Made by a program: the position numbers and the translations under genes
Shown here: one piece after another, positions 27,254 through 36,909 of the stretch
Layout of the letters: each line of letters starts with the position of its first letter
How positions within the stretch are numbered: position 1 is the stretch's first letter
The notes under the pieces: generated by a model
The model's database searches: none
The model's input: the letters and a program-made list of their open reading frames with translations, nothing else
What the model was told of the DNA's origin: nothing
DNA from: Limnohabitans sp.
GTDB lineage: Bacteria > Pseudomonadota > Gammaproteobacteria > Burkholderiales > Burkholderiaceae_C
DNA length: 64,000 nucleotides
Assembly (NCBI RefSeq): GCF_017848645.1
Contig: NZ_JAFEIF010000048.1
Location: 1-64,000, forward strand
Reading direction: 5' to 3'

Positions 27254-28237
27254 TTACTTGACCAGGCCCACGGCCTTCATGGTCACGCCCATTTCCGCAT
27301 CGGACTTGGCCATGAATTTGGCCATGTCATCCGGTCCGCCATAAATCACACCCAGGCCACGGCTGGACATGAAGTCGTTGTACTCTTTGCTGGCCACCGC
27401 TTTGCGCACGGCCTCGGCCAACTTGGTTTGCACCGGTGCAGGCAAACCTTTCGGCGCGAGCACACCGCGCCATGCCGCCATGGTCCAGTTGCTGCCTGTA
27501 GCCGACTTCAGTGTGGGTACATTGGGGTACAGCGCAGAAGGTTTGGCGTCCATGATGGCCAGGCTCTTGACCTTGCCGGCATCGATCAGCGAACGCGCCT
27601 CAGGCAAAGACACCGGGGCCACTTCAACACCCCCAGCCACCATGTCTTGCAAACCAGGGGCAGCACCGTTGCTGGGCACCCAGGGCAGTGCTGCGGGGTC
27701 GATTTTCTGGTCCAGCAACAAACCGGCAATCGCCAGGTGCCAAATGCCGCCCTGGCCTGTGCCCGAGGCTTTGAACTTGCCAGGGTTGGCCTTGATGGCG
27801 GCCAGCAAGTCGTTCACGTTCTTGTAAGGCGAATCGGCACGCACCTGAATACCCGCCGGGTCGGCATTGACCAAACCGATGGGGGTGTAAGAAGCGCCTG
27901 TGAGCTGGGTCAAGCCCTGCCAATGCATCATGCCTATTTCGACCGTGGCCAGACCGATGGTGTAGCCATCAGCGGGTGCCGAGGCAATGGCCGCATGGCC
28001 CACCACACCGCTGCCCCCGGTGCGGTTGACGACTGTGACGGGTTGGCCGAGGTCTTTTTCGAGCAAGCTGGCCACAATGCGAGCCACCGCATCGGTGCCT
28101 CCGCCTGCGCCCCAAGGCACGATCATGGTGATCGGTCGGACGGGGTAGTTTTGTGCAACAGCAGGCACAGCTGCTGCCAAAAAAGTCAAACCAGCAACTG
28201 CGCTGGCAACCAAAGAACGGCGTGAGCGATTGAACAT
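27254..28237 (-). CDS. tctC: Tripartite tricarboxylate transporter substrate-binding protein
   Basis: A 327-residue periplasmic Bug-family protein. The signal peptide SRRSLVASAVAGLTFLAAA ends at AVAQ before NYPVRPITMIVPWGAGGGTD. ATG 28237 is supported by AAAGGAG upstream; the longer in-frame start lacks support. It is first in the tctCBA operon, the only complete TTT system in the window. The operon lies directly downstream of puuD with a 142-base gap and no visible terminator, so read-through from puuD is possible. Confidence 0.92.
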   Translation of the reverse strand: MFNRSRRSLVASAVAGLTFLAAAVPAVAQNYPVRPITMIVPWGAGGGTDAVARIVASLLEKDLGQPVTVVNRTGGSGVVGHAAIASAPADGYTIGLATVEIGMMHWQGLTQLTGASYTPIGLVNADPAGIQVRADSPYKNVNDLLAAIKANPGKFKASGTGQGGIWHLAIAGLLLDQKIDPAALPWVPSNGAAPGLQDMVAGGVEVAPVSLPEARSLIDAGKVKSLAIMDAKPSALYPNVPTLKSATGSNWTMAAWRGVLAPKGLPAPVQTKLAEAVRKAVASKEYNDFMSSRGLGVIYGGPDDMAKFMAKSDAEMGVTMKAVGLVK

Positions 28238-28379
28238 GGGTGTCTCCTTTTGATTTGAACAGCCGGGCCCCAAAGAGCCTGCTGCATCAAAATTTATACC
28301 CATTCGAAGGTCATACCATTAGGGTCAACCATAGCCCCAGTAACACTGGCGACTGTCTCGATGCCTGGCAGAGATCAGT

Positions 28380-29585
28380 CTACCTTGGCCCCGCCACAAA
28401 CCAGCGCCCAATCATGGCGCGGTCTTCTTCGGTCAGACCTGTGGCATTGCCCATGGGCATTTGCTTGGTCACCACCACTTGCTGGTAGATGTTTTGGGCG
28501 TGCTGCTTCACCAGTTCGGGGCTGTCCAGGCGCACGTTCTTCATCTGCACCTGTGCACCATGGCAGCTGATGCAGTGCTGACTGACCAGACTTTGCACCT
28601 GAGCAAAACTCACAGGCGCAGCAGGCACAGCCGACACTTGGGGCGCGGCGGGCTTCAAGGCCACGATCACCCCCAAAATCATCATCACACCGACGGCCGC
28701 AAAGGGCCAAGGGTTGGCCGCGCGGCCCAGGTGAAAGGCGTGGCGCTGCACAAAGAACTGGCGGATCAGGGCACCGGCGAGCATCATCACAAACAGCAGC
28801 ACCCAGCGCTGCTCGTGTGTGTACAAAAAGCTGTAGTGGTTGCTCAGCATCGCAAAGATGACGGGCAGCGTGAAGTAGGTGTTGTGCACACTGCGCTGTT
28901 TGCCACGCTTGCCGTGAATGGCCAGAGCATTGGCGTCATAAGTTTCGCCTGAGGTCATGGCCGCCACCACTTTGCGCTGGCCGGGGATGATCCAGAAGAA
29001 CACGTTGGCGCTCATGGCGGTGGCAATCATCGCGCCCACCAACAAGAAAGCGGCACGGCCTGCAAACAGCTCATTGGCCAGCCAGGAGCAAAACGCGACC
29101 ACCACAATCATCAGGCCCGCCACGATCAGCTCGCCGTTTTTTCTGAAGCCAAACACGCGGCAAATGATGTCGTACACGAACCAGAAAGCCACCAGCATGC
29201 CCACCGCGGCCGACCCGGCCATCACGGGGGTCCAGTCCATGAGCGATTTATCGATCAGGAAGGTGCCCGCGTTGTACAGATACAGCACCGTGAACAGCGC
29301 AAAGCCACTCAGCCAGGTGGAGTAACTTTCCCAATAAAACCAATGCAGTTTGGTGTGGATCTTTTTAGGGGCCACCATGTACTTTTGGGGGTTGTAAAAA
29401 CCGCCGCCGTGCACCGCCCACATGGCACCGCCCACGCCTTTTTCGAGCAGGTCGGGCGAGTTGGGTTTTTGCAGGTTGTTGTCCAGAAAGACAAAGTAGA
29501 ACGAGGAGCCAATCCAGGCGATGGCGGTGATGACATGCACCCATCGCAGCAACAAATTGGCCCATTCCAGAAAATACGATTCCAT
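28380..29585 (-). CDS. puuD: Urate hydroxylase PuuD, membrane-anchored, with C-terminal cytochrome c domain
   Basis: Oxidises urate to 5-hydroxyisourate and passes electrons to the respiratory chain rather than to oxygen. The 401-residue protein has an N-terminal integral membrane domain of about eight helices (WANLLLRWVHVITAIAWIG onward). At the C-terminal end is a cytochrome c domain with haem motif CISCH (Cys338, Cys341, His342) and a distal Met in KQMPMGNATG. ATG 29585 has GGAG upstream. A TGTATACA operator lies 105 bases upstream. xdhC is encoded upstream on the same strand. Confidence 0.94.
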   Translation of the reverse strand: MESYFLEWANLLLRWVHVITAIAWIGSSFYFVFLDNNLQKPNSPDLLEKGVGGAMWAVHGGGFYNPQKYMVAPKKIHTKLHWFYWESYSTWLSGFALFTVLYLYNAGTFLIDKSLMDWTPVMAGSAAVGMLVAFWFVYDIICRVFGFRKNGELIVAGLMIVVVAFCSWLANELFAGRAAFLLVGAMIATAMSANVFFWIIPGQRKVVAAMTSGETYDANALAIHGKRGKQRSVHNTYFTLPVIFAMLSNHYSFLYTHEQRWVLLFVMMLAGALIRQFFVQRHAFHLGRAANPWPFAAVGVMMILGVIVALKPAAPQVSAVPAAPVSFAQVQSLVSQHCISCHGAQVQMKNVRLDSPELVKQHAQNIYQQVVVTKQMPMGNATGLTEEDRAMIGRWFVAGPR

Positions 29586-29682
29586 GAAGGATTCTCCAAC
29601 CAGCTCACCACCGCGGGCCCTGTGAGCGGGTATTCGGTCGCGAACATGTTCCCGGAGAAACTTGCGCCGCTGCGACCAGTGC

Positions 29683-29697
29683 ACCGAAGTGTATACA
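29683..29697. promoter_or_regulatory. TGTATACA operator upstream of puuD
   Basis: ACCGAAGTGTATACA contains the 8-bp palindrome TGTATACA at 29690-29697. All 15 bases are identical to 41565-41579 in the uraH/gntR divergent region. GntR-family (FCD) regulators typically bind short dyads of this type, and one is encoded at 41657. The site is 105 bases before the puuD start codon. Confidence 0.7.
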
Positions 29698-29760
29698 GTT
29701 TAACCCTCTGAATCCAGCCTTCCCCGGGCTTGTTCGCCTAGGGAAAACCATCATCCGTCT

Positions 29761-30564
29761 TCAAAGGGTCTGCAAGAGTTGTGCCGCCACCGCCACGGCA
29801 ATGACTTCGGGCTCTTTGCCCGTGATGCCAGACACCCCAATCGGGCAGGTGATGCGCTCAATCTCTTCGGCCGTGAAACCCCGGTCCTCCAGTCGGTGCC
29901 TGAAGGTGGCCCACTTGGTCTGGCTGCCGATCAAACCGACAAAGGGCAAATCGTCTTGTGTGCGCAAACGTTTGAGGCAGGCCACCACGATGTCCAGGTC
30001 TTCGGCGTGGCTGAAACTCATGATCAGCACCCGGCTGCCCGCAGCCAGATCGGCCACCGCCGCTTGCACCGGGTTGGAATGCTCGCAATCCACATCTGGG
30101 GGCACATCGTCCGGGAAAATCTCGTCGCGGCTGTCGATCCAGCGCACCGCAAAAGGCAAAGGCGCCAGCGTGTTCACAATCGCCCGGCCCACGTGGCCGC
30201 CGCCAAACAGCGCCAACGGAGTGCGGGGCGGCATCAACACGGTGCGTAAACGCGCCACGTCACCCGCGTCCACCCGCTCCATGGTCAATTCGACCACCCC
30301 GCCGCAACATTGCCCCAAACTGGGGCCCAGCACCTGGCGCAAGTGGGTGGACACCAACTCCCCGGCGAGCAAGCGCCGAGCATGCGCCAGCGCCTGAAAC
30401 TCCAGATGCCCGCCGCCAATGGTGCCCGCTTCGCCGCGGGCAAACACCAGCATGTGGGTGCCCGGCCCACGCGGTACCGAGCCCTGAGTGGCTTGCACAC
30501 TCACCCGCACCGCCGCCTCATGGGCCAACCGATCCAACGCCGCCATCATCCAGTTCACACGCAC
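29761..30564 (-). CDS. xdhC: Xanthine dehydrogenase accessory protein XdhC
   Basis: A 267-residue chaperone that binds and sulfurates the molybdenum cofactor before insertion into XdhB. The N-terminal part has VQATQGSVPRGPGTHMLV, GTIGGGHLEF and the Cys pair in GQCCGG (likely MoCo/persulfide site). A Rossmann-like segment LALFGGGHVGRA follows, and the C-terminus has CPIGVSGITGKEPEVIA. It lies apart from xdhAB (7 kb away), upstream of puuD on the same strand with a 175-base gap holding the puuD operator. Confidence 0.93.
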   Translation of the reverse strand: MRVNWMMAALDRLAHEAAVRVSVQATQGSVPRGPGTHMLVFARGEAGTIGGGHLEFQALAHARRLLAGELVSTHLRQVLGPSLGQCCGGVVELTMERVDAGDVARLRTVLMPPRTPLALFGGGHVGRAIVNTLAPLPFAVRWIDSRDEIFPDDVPPDVDCEHSNPVQAAVADLAAGSRVLIMSFSHAEDLDIVVACLKRLRTQDDLPFVGLIGSQTKWATFRHRLEDRGFTAEEIERITCPIGVSGITGKEPEVIAVAVAAQLLQTL

Positions 30565-30655
30565 ACCCCTTTGTCAATTTGTTGCTCGCCAAGGCCCGTG
30601 TCCAATGCCACAATCACGCCCGAACACCGAGTATGCCAAGGAGAGGACCCGACCC

Positions 30656-31243
30656 ATGCCAGAGGCAACCCCGCACAAGAGCCCGGAACGCACGGTTTTG
30701 TCACGCACCTTGCTGGCCCTGAGCGCCTTAGGCCTTGGCTGGCTGAGCGGCTGCAGCACCCCGCCCAGCAGCAAACCCGGCCCTGGTCCTGCCACCAGCC
30801 AGGTGCCCAGCAACCCCAGTCAACCGGCTGCAACTCGGCCCGAGGCCGTGGCGCAAACTGTTATCCCAGCCGCCACACCCGCACAAGTCTCCGGTCCCGT
30901 CAAATCCGCTGCACGCAACGCCCGGGACTACCGCAAAGATGCGGCCAGCCACCTGTACGCCCGCCACAGCCAACACATCTACAAAGGCCGCCTGCCCCCC
31001 ATGCTGGAGGCGGTGGGGGTGCTCAACGTGGACATCGACCGCCACGGCTCGGTCAAATCGGTGCAATGGATGCGTGCGCCCCGGCATGTGCCCCAGGTCA
31101 TGCAACAAATCGAGCGCATGGTCAAAGCCGCAGCGCCCTACCCGGTGCCCCAGCACATGAGCCAAGTCACCTACACCGACGTGTGGCTCTGGCACCAAAG
31201 CGGCAAATTCCAACTCGACACTTTGACAGAAGGTCAGGACTGA
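30656..31243 (+). CDS. Lipoprotein with TonB-like C-terminal domain, function unknown
   Basis: A 195-residue protein. The signal peptide ends with lipobox LSGC at residues 30-33, so Cys33 should be lipidated. A Pro/Ser/Ala-rich linker (about residues 34-80) leads to a globular C-terminal domain with GVLNVDIDRHGSVKSVQWMRAP, the pattern of TonB/TolA-type C-terminal domains. AAGGAGAGGA precedes the ATG at 30656. It stands alone, divergent from xdhC. The product is probably in the cell envelope; partner and role are unknown. Confidence 0.8.
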   Translation: MPEATPHKSPERTVLSRTLLALSALGLGWLSGCSTPPSSKPGPGPATSQVPSNPSQPAATRPEAVAQTVIPAATPAQVSGPVKSAARNARDYRKDAASHLYARHSQHIYKGRLPPMLEAVGVLNVDIDRHGSVKSVQWMRAPRHVPQVMQQIERMVKAAAPYPVPQHMSQVTYTDVWLWHQSGKFQLDTLTEGQD

Positions 31244-31299
31244 ACGGCCCAAACTGGTCACCCCTCAGGGGGGGCGCTGCCCCCCATTTCAAGAGTGCC

Positions 31300-32211
31300 T
31301 CAAGCCGAAACCAACTGCCCCGCCTTGGCCTTGTCGCGGGCCAAGGCTTCGCGGTCACTGCGGCGGCGAAAGACCAGCGTCACAAAGCTGCTGCTGATCA
31401 CGATGAACAGCGAGTACAGCACCGGGATCAACAAGATGTCTTGCTGCATGGCCCCGGCAAAGCTGAGCGTCACGATCAGCACCGCCAAGGGCCCGTTCTG
31501 GATGCCGGTCTCCAGCGCAATCGTGCGGCTGCGATTGGCGTCCTGGCGCAGCAGGCGAGACAGGCCGTAACCCAGCGCCATGCCGAACAGGCCCAGGCCA
31601 ATGGCCGCAAAATACACCGTCAACGGTGTGGTGGCCAGCAGCTGGTGGTTGCGCGGTATCCAGGTCACCACCAAAAACAAAATCACCAGAATGCCCAAAA
31701 AGCCCCCCAGCAACTCGATGGTGGCGCCGATGTTGGGGCTCATTTTGCGCAACGCCATGCCAATCAAGGTGGGCACCAAAAGCACCATCAGCACCTGTGC
31801 CACGTTGCTGGCAGGAATCTTGAAGTCACCGCCGATGCCAGCTGCTTGCGAATAAAACTCCAGCAAGGCGGGCACCATGACCAGCGCCACCAAAGTCGAC
31901 ACACTGGTCATCATGATGGACAGCGCCAGCACACCTTTGCTGAAGTAAGTAAATATGTTGGAGGTGGTGCCACCGGGCATGCAAGCCATCAGGATCAGGC
32001 CCACCGCCAACGCAGGTGGCAAGTCCAGCAGCATGGCCATGGCAAAGCCCAGGAAGGGCATGATGCCGTACTGGCACAGCACGCCAACCAGCACGCCCTT
32101 GGGCTTGCGAAAGGCAATTAAAAAGTCGCGCCAGGTGAGCGATGCGCCCATGCCCATCATGATGACCATCATCATCACGCCCAGCAGTTTGGTTTCAAAT
32201 TCGGTGACCAT
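31300..32211 (-). CDS. Bile acid:sodium symporter family (BASS) transporter
   Basis: A 303-residue protein with about nine or ten transmembrane helices. ACMPGGTTSNIFTYFSKG is the BASS-family signature, and ALETGIQNGPLAVLIV is the second crossover motif that helps form the Na+ site. ATG 32211 is supported by CGGAG upstream. It starts 20 bases after fadD ends, in the same direction, so the two are co-transcribed. This suggests uptake of an organic acid that FadD then activates. The substrate is not readable from sequence. Confidence 0.9.
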   Translation of the reverse strand: MVTEFETKLLGVMMMVIMMGMGASLTWRDFLIAFRKPKGVLVGVLCQYGIMPFLGFAMAMLLDLPPALAVGLILMACMPGGTTSNIFTYFSKGVLALSIMMTSVSTLVALVMVPALLEFYSQAAGIGGDFKIPASNVAQVLMVLLVPTLIGMALRKMSPNIGATIELLGGFLGILVILFLVVTWIPRNHQLLATTPLTVYFAAIGLGLFGMALGYGLSRLLRQDANRSRTIALETGIQNGPLAVLIVTLSFAGAMQQDILLIPVLYSLFIVISSSFVTLVFRRRSDREALARDKAKAGQLVSA

Positions 32212-32231
32212 ATAAAACTCCGCTGTGGCGC

Positions 32232-33995
32232 TCAGGCGCGATTGAATTCGGTTTTGACTTCGGCTTTCAGGTCCTTGCGCAGCACCTTGCCAATGGGGGA
32301 CTTGGGCAACTCGTCGCGCAGCACCACCGAGCTGGGTCGCTTGTAGGCCGCCAAGTGTTGCTTGCAATGCGCCACGACGTCTTCGGCGCGCAACTGTCCT
32401 GCATGGTCGGGGTTGGGCACCACATAGGCCCGCACGGCTTCGCCTGTTCGCTCGTCGGGCGTGCCGACCACTGCCACCTCCAGCACTGCGGCCATCTGCG
32501 CGATCACGTCTTCCACCTCGTTGGGGTAGACGTTGAAGCCGGAGACCAGCACCATGTCTTTCTTGCGGTCCACGATGCGCAAAAAGCCGGTCGCGTCCAT
32601 CACCGCGATGTCGCCCGTGGCGAACCAGCCGTCATGCATCACGTTGGCGGTTTCGGCCTCGTTTTGCCAATAGCCTTGCATGACCTGCGGGCCGCGCACC
32701 CAGATCTCACCAGGCTCGCCCACAGGCACGTCTTGCCCGGCTTCAGACACCAAACGCACATCGGTGCCGGGGGCCGGGATGCCGATGCTGCCTACACGCG
32801 GCTCGCCGCTGAGTGGGTTGAAGCTCACCACGGGCGATGTTTCGGTCAGGCCATAACCTTCGGCAATGGGGGTGCCGGTGACTTCGCGCCAACGCTGCGC
32901 GACGGCGCTGTGCAAAGCGGTGCCCCCTGCGATCGAGGCCTTCAGGTGCTTGGGCGGGTAAGCCAAAAACCATTCTTCATTGAGCAGGCCATTGAACAAG
33001 GTGTTCACGCCCGTCATCCAGGTCAGCGGATAGTTTTCGACAGCGCGTTGCAGGTTCTGCACCGGGCGCGGGCTGGGCACCAGAATGTTGTGCGCACCGA
33101 TGGCCAGGAAGCCCAGCAAATTGGCCGTGAACGCAAAGATGTGGTACAGCGGCAGCGCCGTCAGCACGCACTCTTGGCCGGGGTTCATGTGGGTCGCGCC
33201 CATGGCCAGCATTTGCTGCACGTTGCTCAGCAAATTGCCGTGGCTGATCATCGCGCCCTTGCTCACGCCCGTGGTGCCTCCGGTGTATTGCAACAAGGCC
33301 AAATCCTGCGGCTGCAAGTCCTGCCAATAATTTTTGGCAGGCTGCTGGGCCAAGCTGACGCGGCCTTGGGCCAGCGCAGCCTGCAGGCGCACATGCGGCA
33401 CGGTCACGGGCGGCAGCACCTTGCTCCAGACCTTTTGCACGCCGCGGATGATGCCTCGCGGAATGGCCGGGAAAAACTCGGGCACGCCCGCCAGCACGAT
33501 GTGCTTCACACCCGTTTGCGCCAGCACCTCGGGCAGTTTGTCGGCAAACATGTCGACCACCACCAGCGCCTTGGCCTGGCAGTTGTTGAACTGATGCACC
33601 ATTTCGCTGACGGTGTAAAGCGGGTTGGTGTTGACCAGCACGCACCCGGCCTTGAGCACACCAAAAGCCACCACCGGGTAGGGCAGGCTGTTGGGCAACT
33701 GCACCGCCACACGGTCGCCCCGGGCCAGGCCCAAGGTACCGCGCAGGTAACCAGCAAACGCATCCGACAAAGCATCGACTTGCGCAAAACTCAAACTGCC
33801 GTTCATGCCGTTGGGCACCACGCAGGTGAAGGCTGCCTTGGCCTGGCTGTCACGCGCCCAGCGGGTGCAGTGGTCGTGGATCAAATGCGCCAGGCTCTGG
33901 TGCTCGGGCGCGGGCAAATCGGGGGCGATGCCCACTTGGGGGTAAACCGCTTGCCACGGGCGCACGGCGCTCGTGGGGTCTGGGGTCAAGCTCAT
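32232..33995 (-). CDS. fadD: Long-chain fatty-acid-CoA ligase
   Basis: A 587-residue AMP-forming acyl-CoA synthetase that activates fatty acids for beta-oxidation. The P-loop-like YTGGTTGVSKGAM, GYGLTETSPVVSFNP and ATGDIAVMDATGFLRIVDRKKDM motifs are intact, and the C-terminal lysine is in SPIGKVLRKDL. ATG 33995 has AAGGA upstream. Length and N-terminus match FadD. A terminator at 34102-34129 separates it from the MFS gene upstream, and a BASS symporter follows. Confidence 0.9.
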   Translation of the reverse strand: MSLTPDPTSAVRPWQAVYPQVGIAPDLPAPEHQSLAHLIHDHCTRWARDSQAKAAFTCVVPNGMNGSLSFAQVDALSDAFAGYLRGTLGLARGDRVAVQLPNSLPYPVVAFGVLKAGCVLVNTNPLYTVSEMVHQFNNCQAKALVVVDMFADKLPEVLAQTGVKHIVLAGVPEFFPAIPRGIIRGVQKVWSKVLPPVTVPHVRLQAALAQGRVSLAQQPAKNYWQDLQPQDLALLQYTGGTTGVSKGAMISHGNLLSNVQQMLAMGATHMNPGQECVLTALPLYHIFAFTANLLGFLAIGAHNILVPSPRPVQNLQRAVENYPLTWMTGVNTLFNGLLNEEWFLAYPPKHLKASIAGGTALHSAVAQRWREVTGTPIAEGYGLTETSPVVSFNPLSGEPRVGSIGIPAPGTDVRLVSEAGQDVPVGEPGEIWVRGPQVMQGYWQNEAETANVMHDGWFATGDIAVMDATGFLRIVDRKKDMVLVSGFNVYPNEVEDVIAQMAAVLEVAVVGTPDERTGEAVRAYVVPNPDHAGQLRAEDVVAHCKQHLAAYKRPSSVVLRDELPKSPIGKVLRKDLKAEVKTEFNRA

Positions 33996-34101
33996 GAAGG
34001 TCCTTGGGGGCAGAGATGAAACAGTAGGGATGGTCAAGGCGGTTCAGCGGTCGCTGCAGCGAGAGACTCGATGCGCCACTGAGTACGGGTGTGACACCCG
34101 C

Positions 34102-34129
34102 AAAAAAAGGCCGCACTGCGAGAGCGGCC
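34102..34129 (-). terminator. Rho-independent terminator after the MFS gene
   Basis: On the minus strand GGCCGC and GCGGCC form a 6-bp stem with a 9-base loop, followed by seven T residues. It lies 80 bases beyond the stop of the MFS gene at 34209 and before fadD. Confidence 0.75.
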
Positions 34130-34208
34130 ATTATTGACGTGATCAGACTGAAAAAACCCTGAAACACCGCCTCAAATAAGGGTGTTTTCCCTGACCCAAA
34201 ACCCTCAC

Positions 34209-35435
34209 TCAAGCAGGTGTTTGCTGCTCGTGGGCTGCTCCGGGCAGCATCGTCAAAATGAGCGTGGTGGCCACCGAAAACCCCGCCAGCAGCAAGAGCG
34301 AGTTGCCAAAGCCCATGGCCTTGACGACCGGCCCCAGCGCCCAGACCGACAAGGAACTGACCGCAAACGACACACCCAGGCGCATGCCGGATACGCGCGA
34401 GCGCAAGCGGTCGTCCACATAGCGGGCGATCATGAAATCGGTGAACGGGATGGCCCCGAAGATGAACACCATCACCCCAATCAGCGCTGCAAACAGCCAC
34501 CAGCCCTGCGCCTGCGAGGCCAGCACCAGCATGGGAATCTGCGCCAAGACCATGAACATGAAAAAGCGCTTGAGTGGGAAACGGTTGATGAGGTGTCCCA
34601 CCACCACCTGGGCGACTGAGGCCACGGCGTAAACCAAGGCCAACAACAGGCCCAAGCTGGCCGGGTCTTCCATGACCCCCTTGAATCGCTCGGTGATCAA
34701 AGGCCCATTGCCGTTGGTGGTGAAGTTGAACAACACACTGCTGGTCACCGCCGCTGCCGTCATGACCACCATGGCCCGCATCAGCAAAGGTGCGGGCAGG
34801 CTCACCTTGGCCCCGCCCTTGCGTTTGGCGGGCGACGAGACCTCTGGCGGGCAAGTGCGGGCAAACAGCCAACCACACACCAGGGCCGCCACACCGGGCA
34901 GAATAAAAGCTGCCCGCCAGCCTTGCCACTGGATCAGAAAACCCGTGAGCAAAGCGGCCACCGCCACGCCCAAATTACCCGACAGACCATTGAAGCCAAT
35001 GGTTGCGCCAGGGTTGGACGAACGCTCGAGCAACATGGGAATGCCCACCGGGTGGTAAATGGAGGCGAACACGCCGATCAGCGTCAAGCATCCGGCCAGC
35101 TGCCAAGGTGTTTGCGCGAAGGCCGTGAGGATGGAGGCCGCGCCAATGCCAAAAAAGAAGACCAGCATCATGCTGCGGCGGCCCCACAGATCGCCCAAGC
35201 GCCCGGCAGGCAAAGAACCCAGACCGAACATGAAAAACGCACCCGCACCGTAAGGCATCAGGTCTTGCCACTGGGCCAGGCCCATGTCAAGGGCGATGGT
35301 GCTGACCGCCGCCGCAAAAATCAGCAAAAACAAATGGTCCAGCGCATGCGCGATGTTGAGCAGGCCGCGCACCATGCGGGGGTGGTCGGCGGCTTGTTCG
35401 GTCACAGGGGCGGCAGAAGGGGACAAGGTCGTCAT
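34209..35435 (-). CDS. Major facilitator superfamily transporter (fosmidomycin-resistance/Fsr-like)
   Basis: A 408-residue protein with about 12 hydrophobic segments. The conserved loop 2-3 motif is GRLGDLWGRRSMMLV, and the N-terminal NIAHALDHLFLLIF and ASIYHPVGIPML segments resemble Fsr-type MFS carriers. ATG 35435 is preferred; a TTG four codons upstream is possible. There is no strong ribosome site. It is monocistronic by position, with a terminator downstream. The substrate is unknown. Confidence 0.85.
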   Translation of the reverse strand: MTTLSPSAAPVTEQAADHPRMVRGLLNIAHALDHLFLLIFAAAVSTIALDMGLAQWQDLMPYGAGAFFMFGLGSLPAGRLGDLWGRRSMMLVFFFGIGAASILTAFAQTPWQLAGCLTLIGVFASIYHPVGIPMLLERSSNPGATIGFNGLSGNLGVAVAALLTGFLIQWQGWRAAFILPGVAALVCGWLFARTCPPEVSSPAKRKGGAKVSLPAPLLMRAMVVMTAAAVTSSVLFNFTTNGNGPLITERFKGVMEDPASLGLLLALVYAVASVAQVVVGHLINRFPLKRFFMFMVLAQIPMLVLASQAQGWWLFAALIGVMVFIFGAIPFTDFMIARYVDDRLRSRVSGMRLGVSFAVSSLSVWALGPVVKAMGFGNSLLLLAGFSVATTLILTMLPGAAHEQQTPA

Positions 35436-35547
35436 GGTCAATTTCAATTTTCAGGCCAAGTGCTTACCTCGACCATCAGGCACCAACACTGTGCGCCGAA
35501 GGACGCTTGAACGCTGTCGCTTTGGTCACAGCGGGGATGCATGGCAT

Positions 35548-36831
35548 TCACAAAGGCGCGTTGGCCGGGGCTTTGGCGTCCCAGATGTGCGCCCGCCAAT
35601 ACACCGCCATGGCACCCGTGAGCAACAGGCCCAGGACCGAATACGCCCCCGCTGTCGCGGCATAGCCCCAGCGCTCGATCAAGGGGCCCGACATCAGCAA
35701 ACCCAAAGGCAGGCCCCAGATGGCCAGCATGCGCATGCCCATCACCCGGCCGCGGTAGGCGGGCTCGGTCACGCGCAGCATCACGGCCGCCAGCGGCGTC
35801 ATGCTCAGGCTTTGCGCCAGGCCCGCTACCCACAGCAAGGCCATGCCCACCCCCAAATGGGTGTTGAAGGCGAACAGCACATCCACCGCAAACCACACCG
35901 CCCCCGCCAGCACCATGGTTTGCGCTGCGCGAAACGCAAAACGGTGCGAACTGAGCACCACCGAACCCACCAGCCCCCCAAAGGCAAAGCTCGCGCCCAG
36001 CCAACCCAGGCCCGTCTGGTCGGTCAGGTAAATGTTTTTGGCCACATAAGGCAGCAAGCCCAAAGAAAAGGGAAAGGCCAGCAGGTTGACCAAGAAGGCG
36101 AGGGCCATGGCCGCCATCAGCACCGGGCGCGTCCACACATAGCCAAAAGCCAGCTGCAAATCGCGCACAGGCGACACGGACGACAGGGGTGGCGCATCTT
36201 TGTTGGCTGTTGGCGCAGGCCCATCGGACACGCCGCGCGACAGCACAAAACTGAGGGTGTAGAGCGCGGTGATGAGCGCGTAAGCCCAGGCCATGCCCAG
36301 CCATGCGACCACGCCTGCCCCCGCCAAAGCACCCGCGATGCGGGCCGAATCCGAGGTGATGCGCGAAATGCCCAAGGCACCCAGCAAATGCCGGGGCGGT
36401 AAAGTCTGTGCGATCAACGCGTTGCGCATCATCATGTCCGACGGCCGCACCAGCCCCGCCAAAGCCGCCATGCACAACACGATCAAGGGCGTGAGCGCTT
36501 GCAGCCAGGCCAGCAGCATGAAGGTGGCGGCCAGCGCTGCATAGAGCGCCCGTGACAGAACCAGCATGCGGCGGTAACCCAGGCGGTCTCCCACCACGCC
36601 AAACAAGGGCGAGACCAAAGAGCCGAGATACTGCAAAGAGCCAAACACCACCAGCATCATGACCGAGCCCGACTCGACCAGGATGAACCAGCCCAGCACG
36701 ATGGACTCCATCTCGAAGGCCCAGGAGGTGGCCAGATCGGCCGGCCACTGAAAGCGGAAACTCCTGACCCGAAACGGGTCGCGCCAGTGCATGGCGGGTG
36801 TTGTGTCAGCCGTCGACACCCCCTGGCTCAT
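35548..36831 (-). CDS. Major facilitator superfamily transporter (MFS_3/enterobactin-exporter type)
   Basis: A 427-residue protein with about 12 transmembrane segments, the loop motif GVVGDRLGYRRMLVLSRA, and FRSFRFQW-like N-terminal residues typical of the EntS/MFS_3 group. ATG 36831 is chosen because the longer frame has no family similarity. It follows the Cys-rich miniprotein gene on the same strand with 78 bases between. The likely role is efflux of a small molecule; nothing nearby names the substrate. Confidence 0.85.
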   Translation of the reverse strand: MSQGVSTADTTPAMHWRDPFRVRSFRFQWPADLATSWAFEMESIVLGWFILVESGSVMMLVVFGSLQYLGSLVSPLFGVVGDRLGYRRMLVLSRALYAALAATFMLLAWLQALTPLIVLCMAALAGLVRPSDMMMRNALIAQTLPPRHLLGALGISRITSDSARIAGALAGAGVVAWLGMAWAYALITALYTLSFVLSRGVSDGPAPTANKDAPPLSSVSPVRDLQLAFGYVWTRPVLMAAMALAFLVNLLAFPFSLGLLPYVAKNIYLTDQTGLGWLGASFAFGGLVGSVVLSSHRFAFRAAQTMVLAGAVWFAVDVLFAFNTHLGVGMALLWVAGLAQSLSMTPLAAVMLRVTEPAYRGRVMGMRMLAIWGLPLGLLMSGPLIERWGYAATAGAYSVLGLLLTGAMAVYWRAHIWDAKAPANAPL

Positions 36832-36909
36832 GGCCGTGGTCCTGTGCAGAGCAAAATGAGGGGAAACAGCGCACGGCGGCAAGGGCGCGGGCGCATGGCG
36901 CTCATGCGC

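Noticed and set aside
31268..31285. G7/C6 hairpin before the BASS symporter stop as a terminator
   Set aside because: Stem is G/C only and lies between convergent genes without a T-run on either strand; may form RNA structure but the evidence is too thin for a call.
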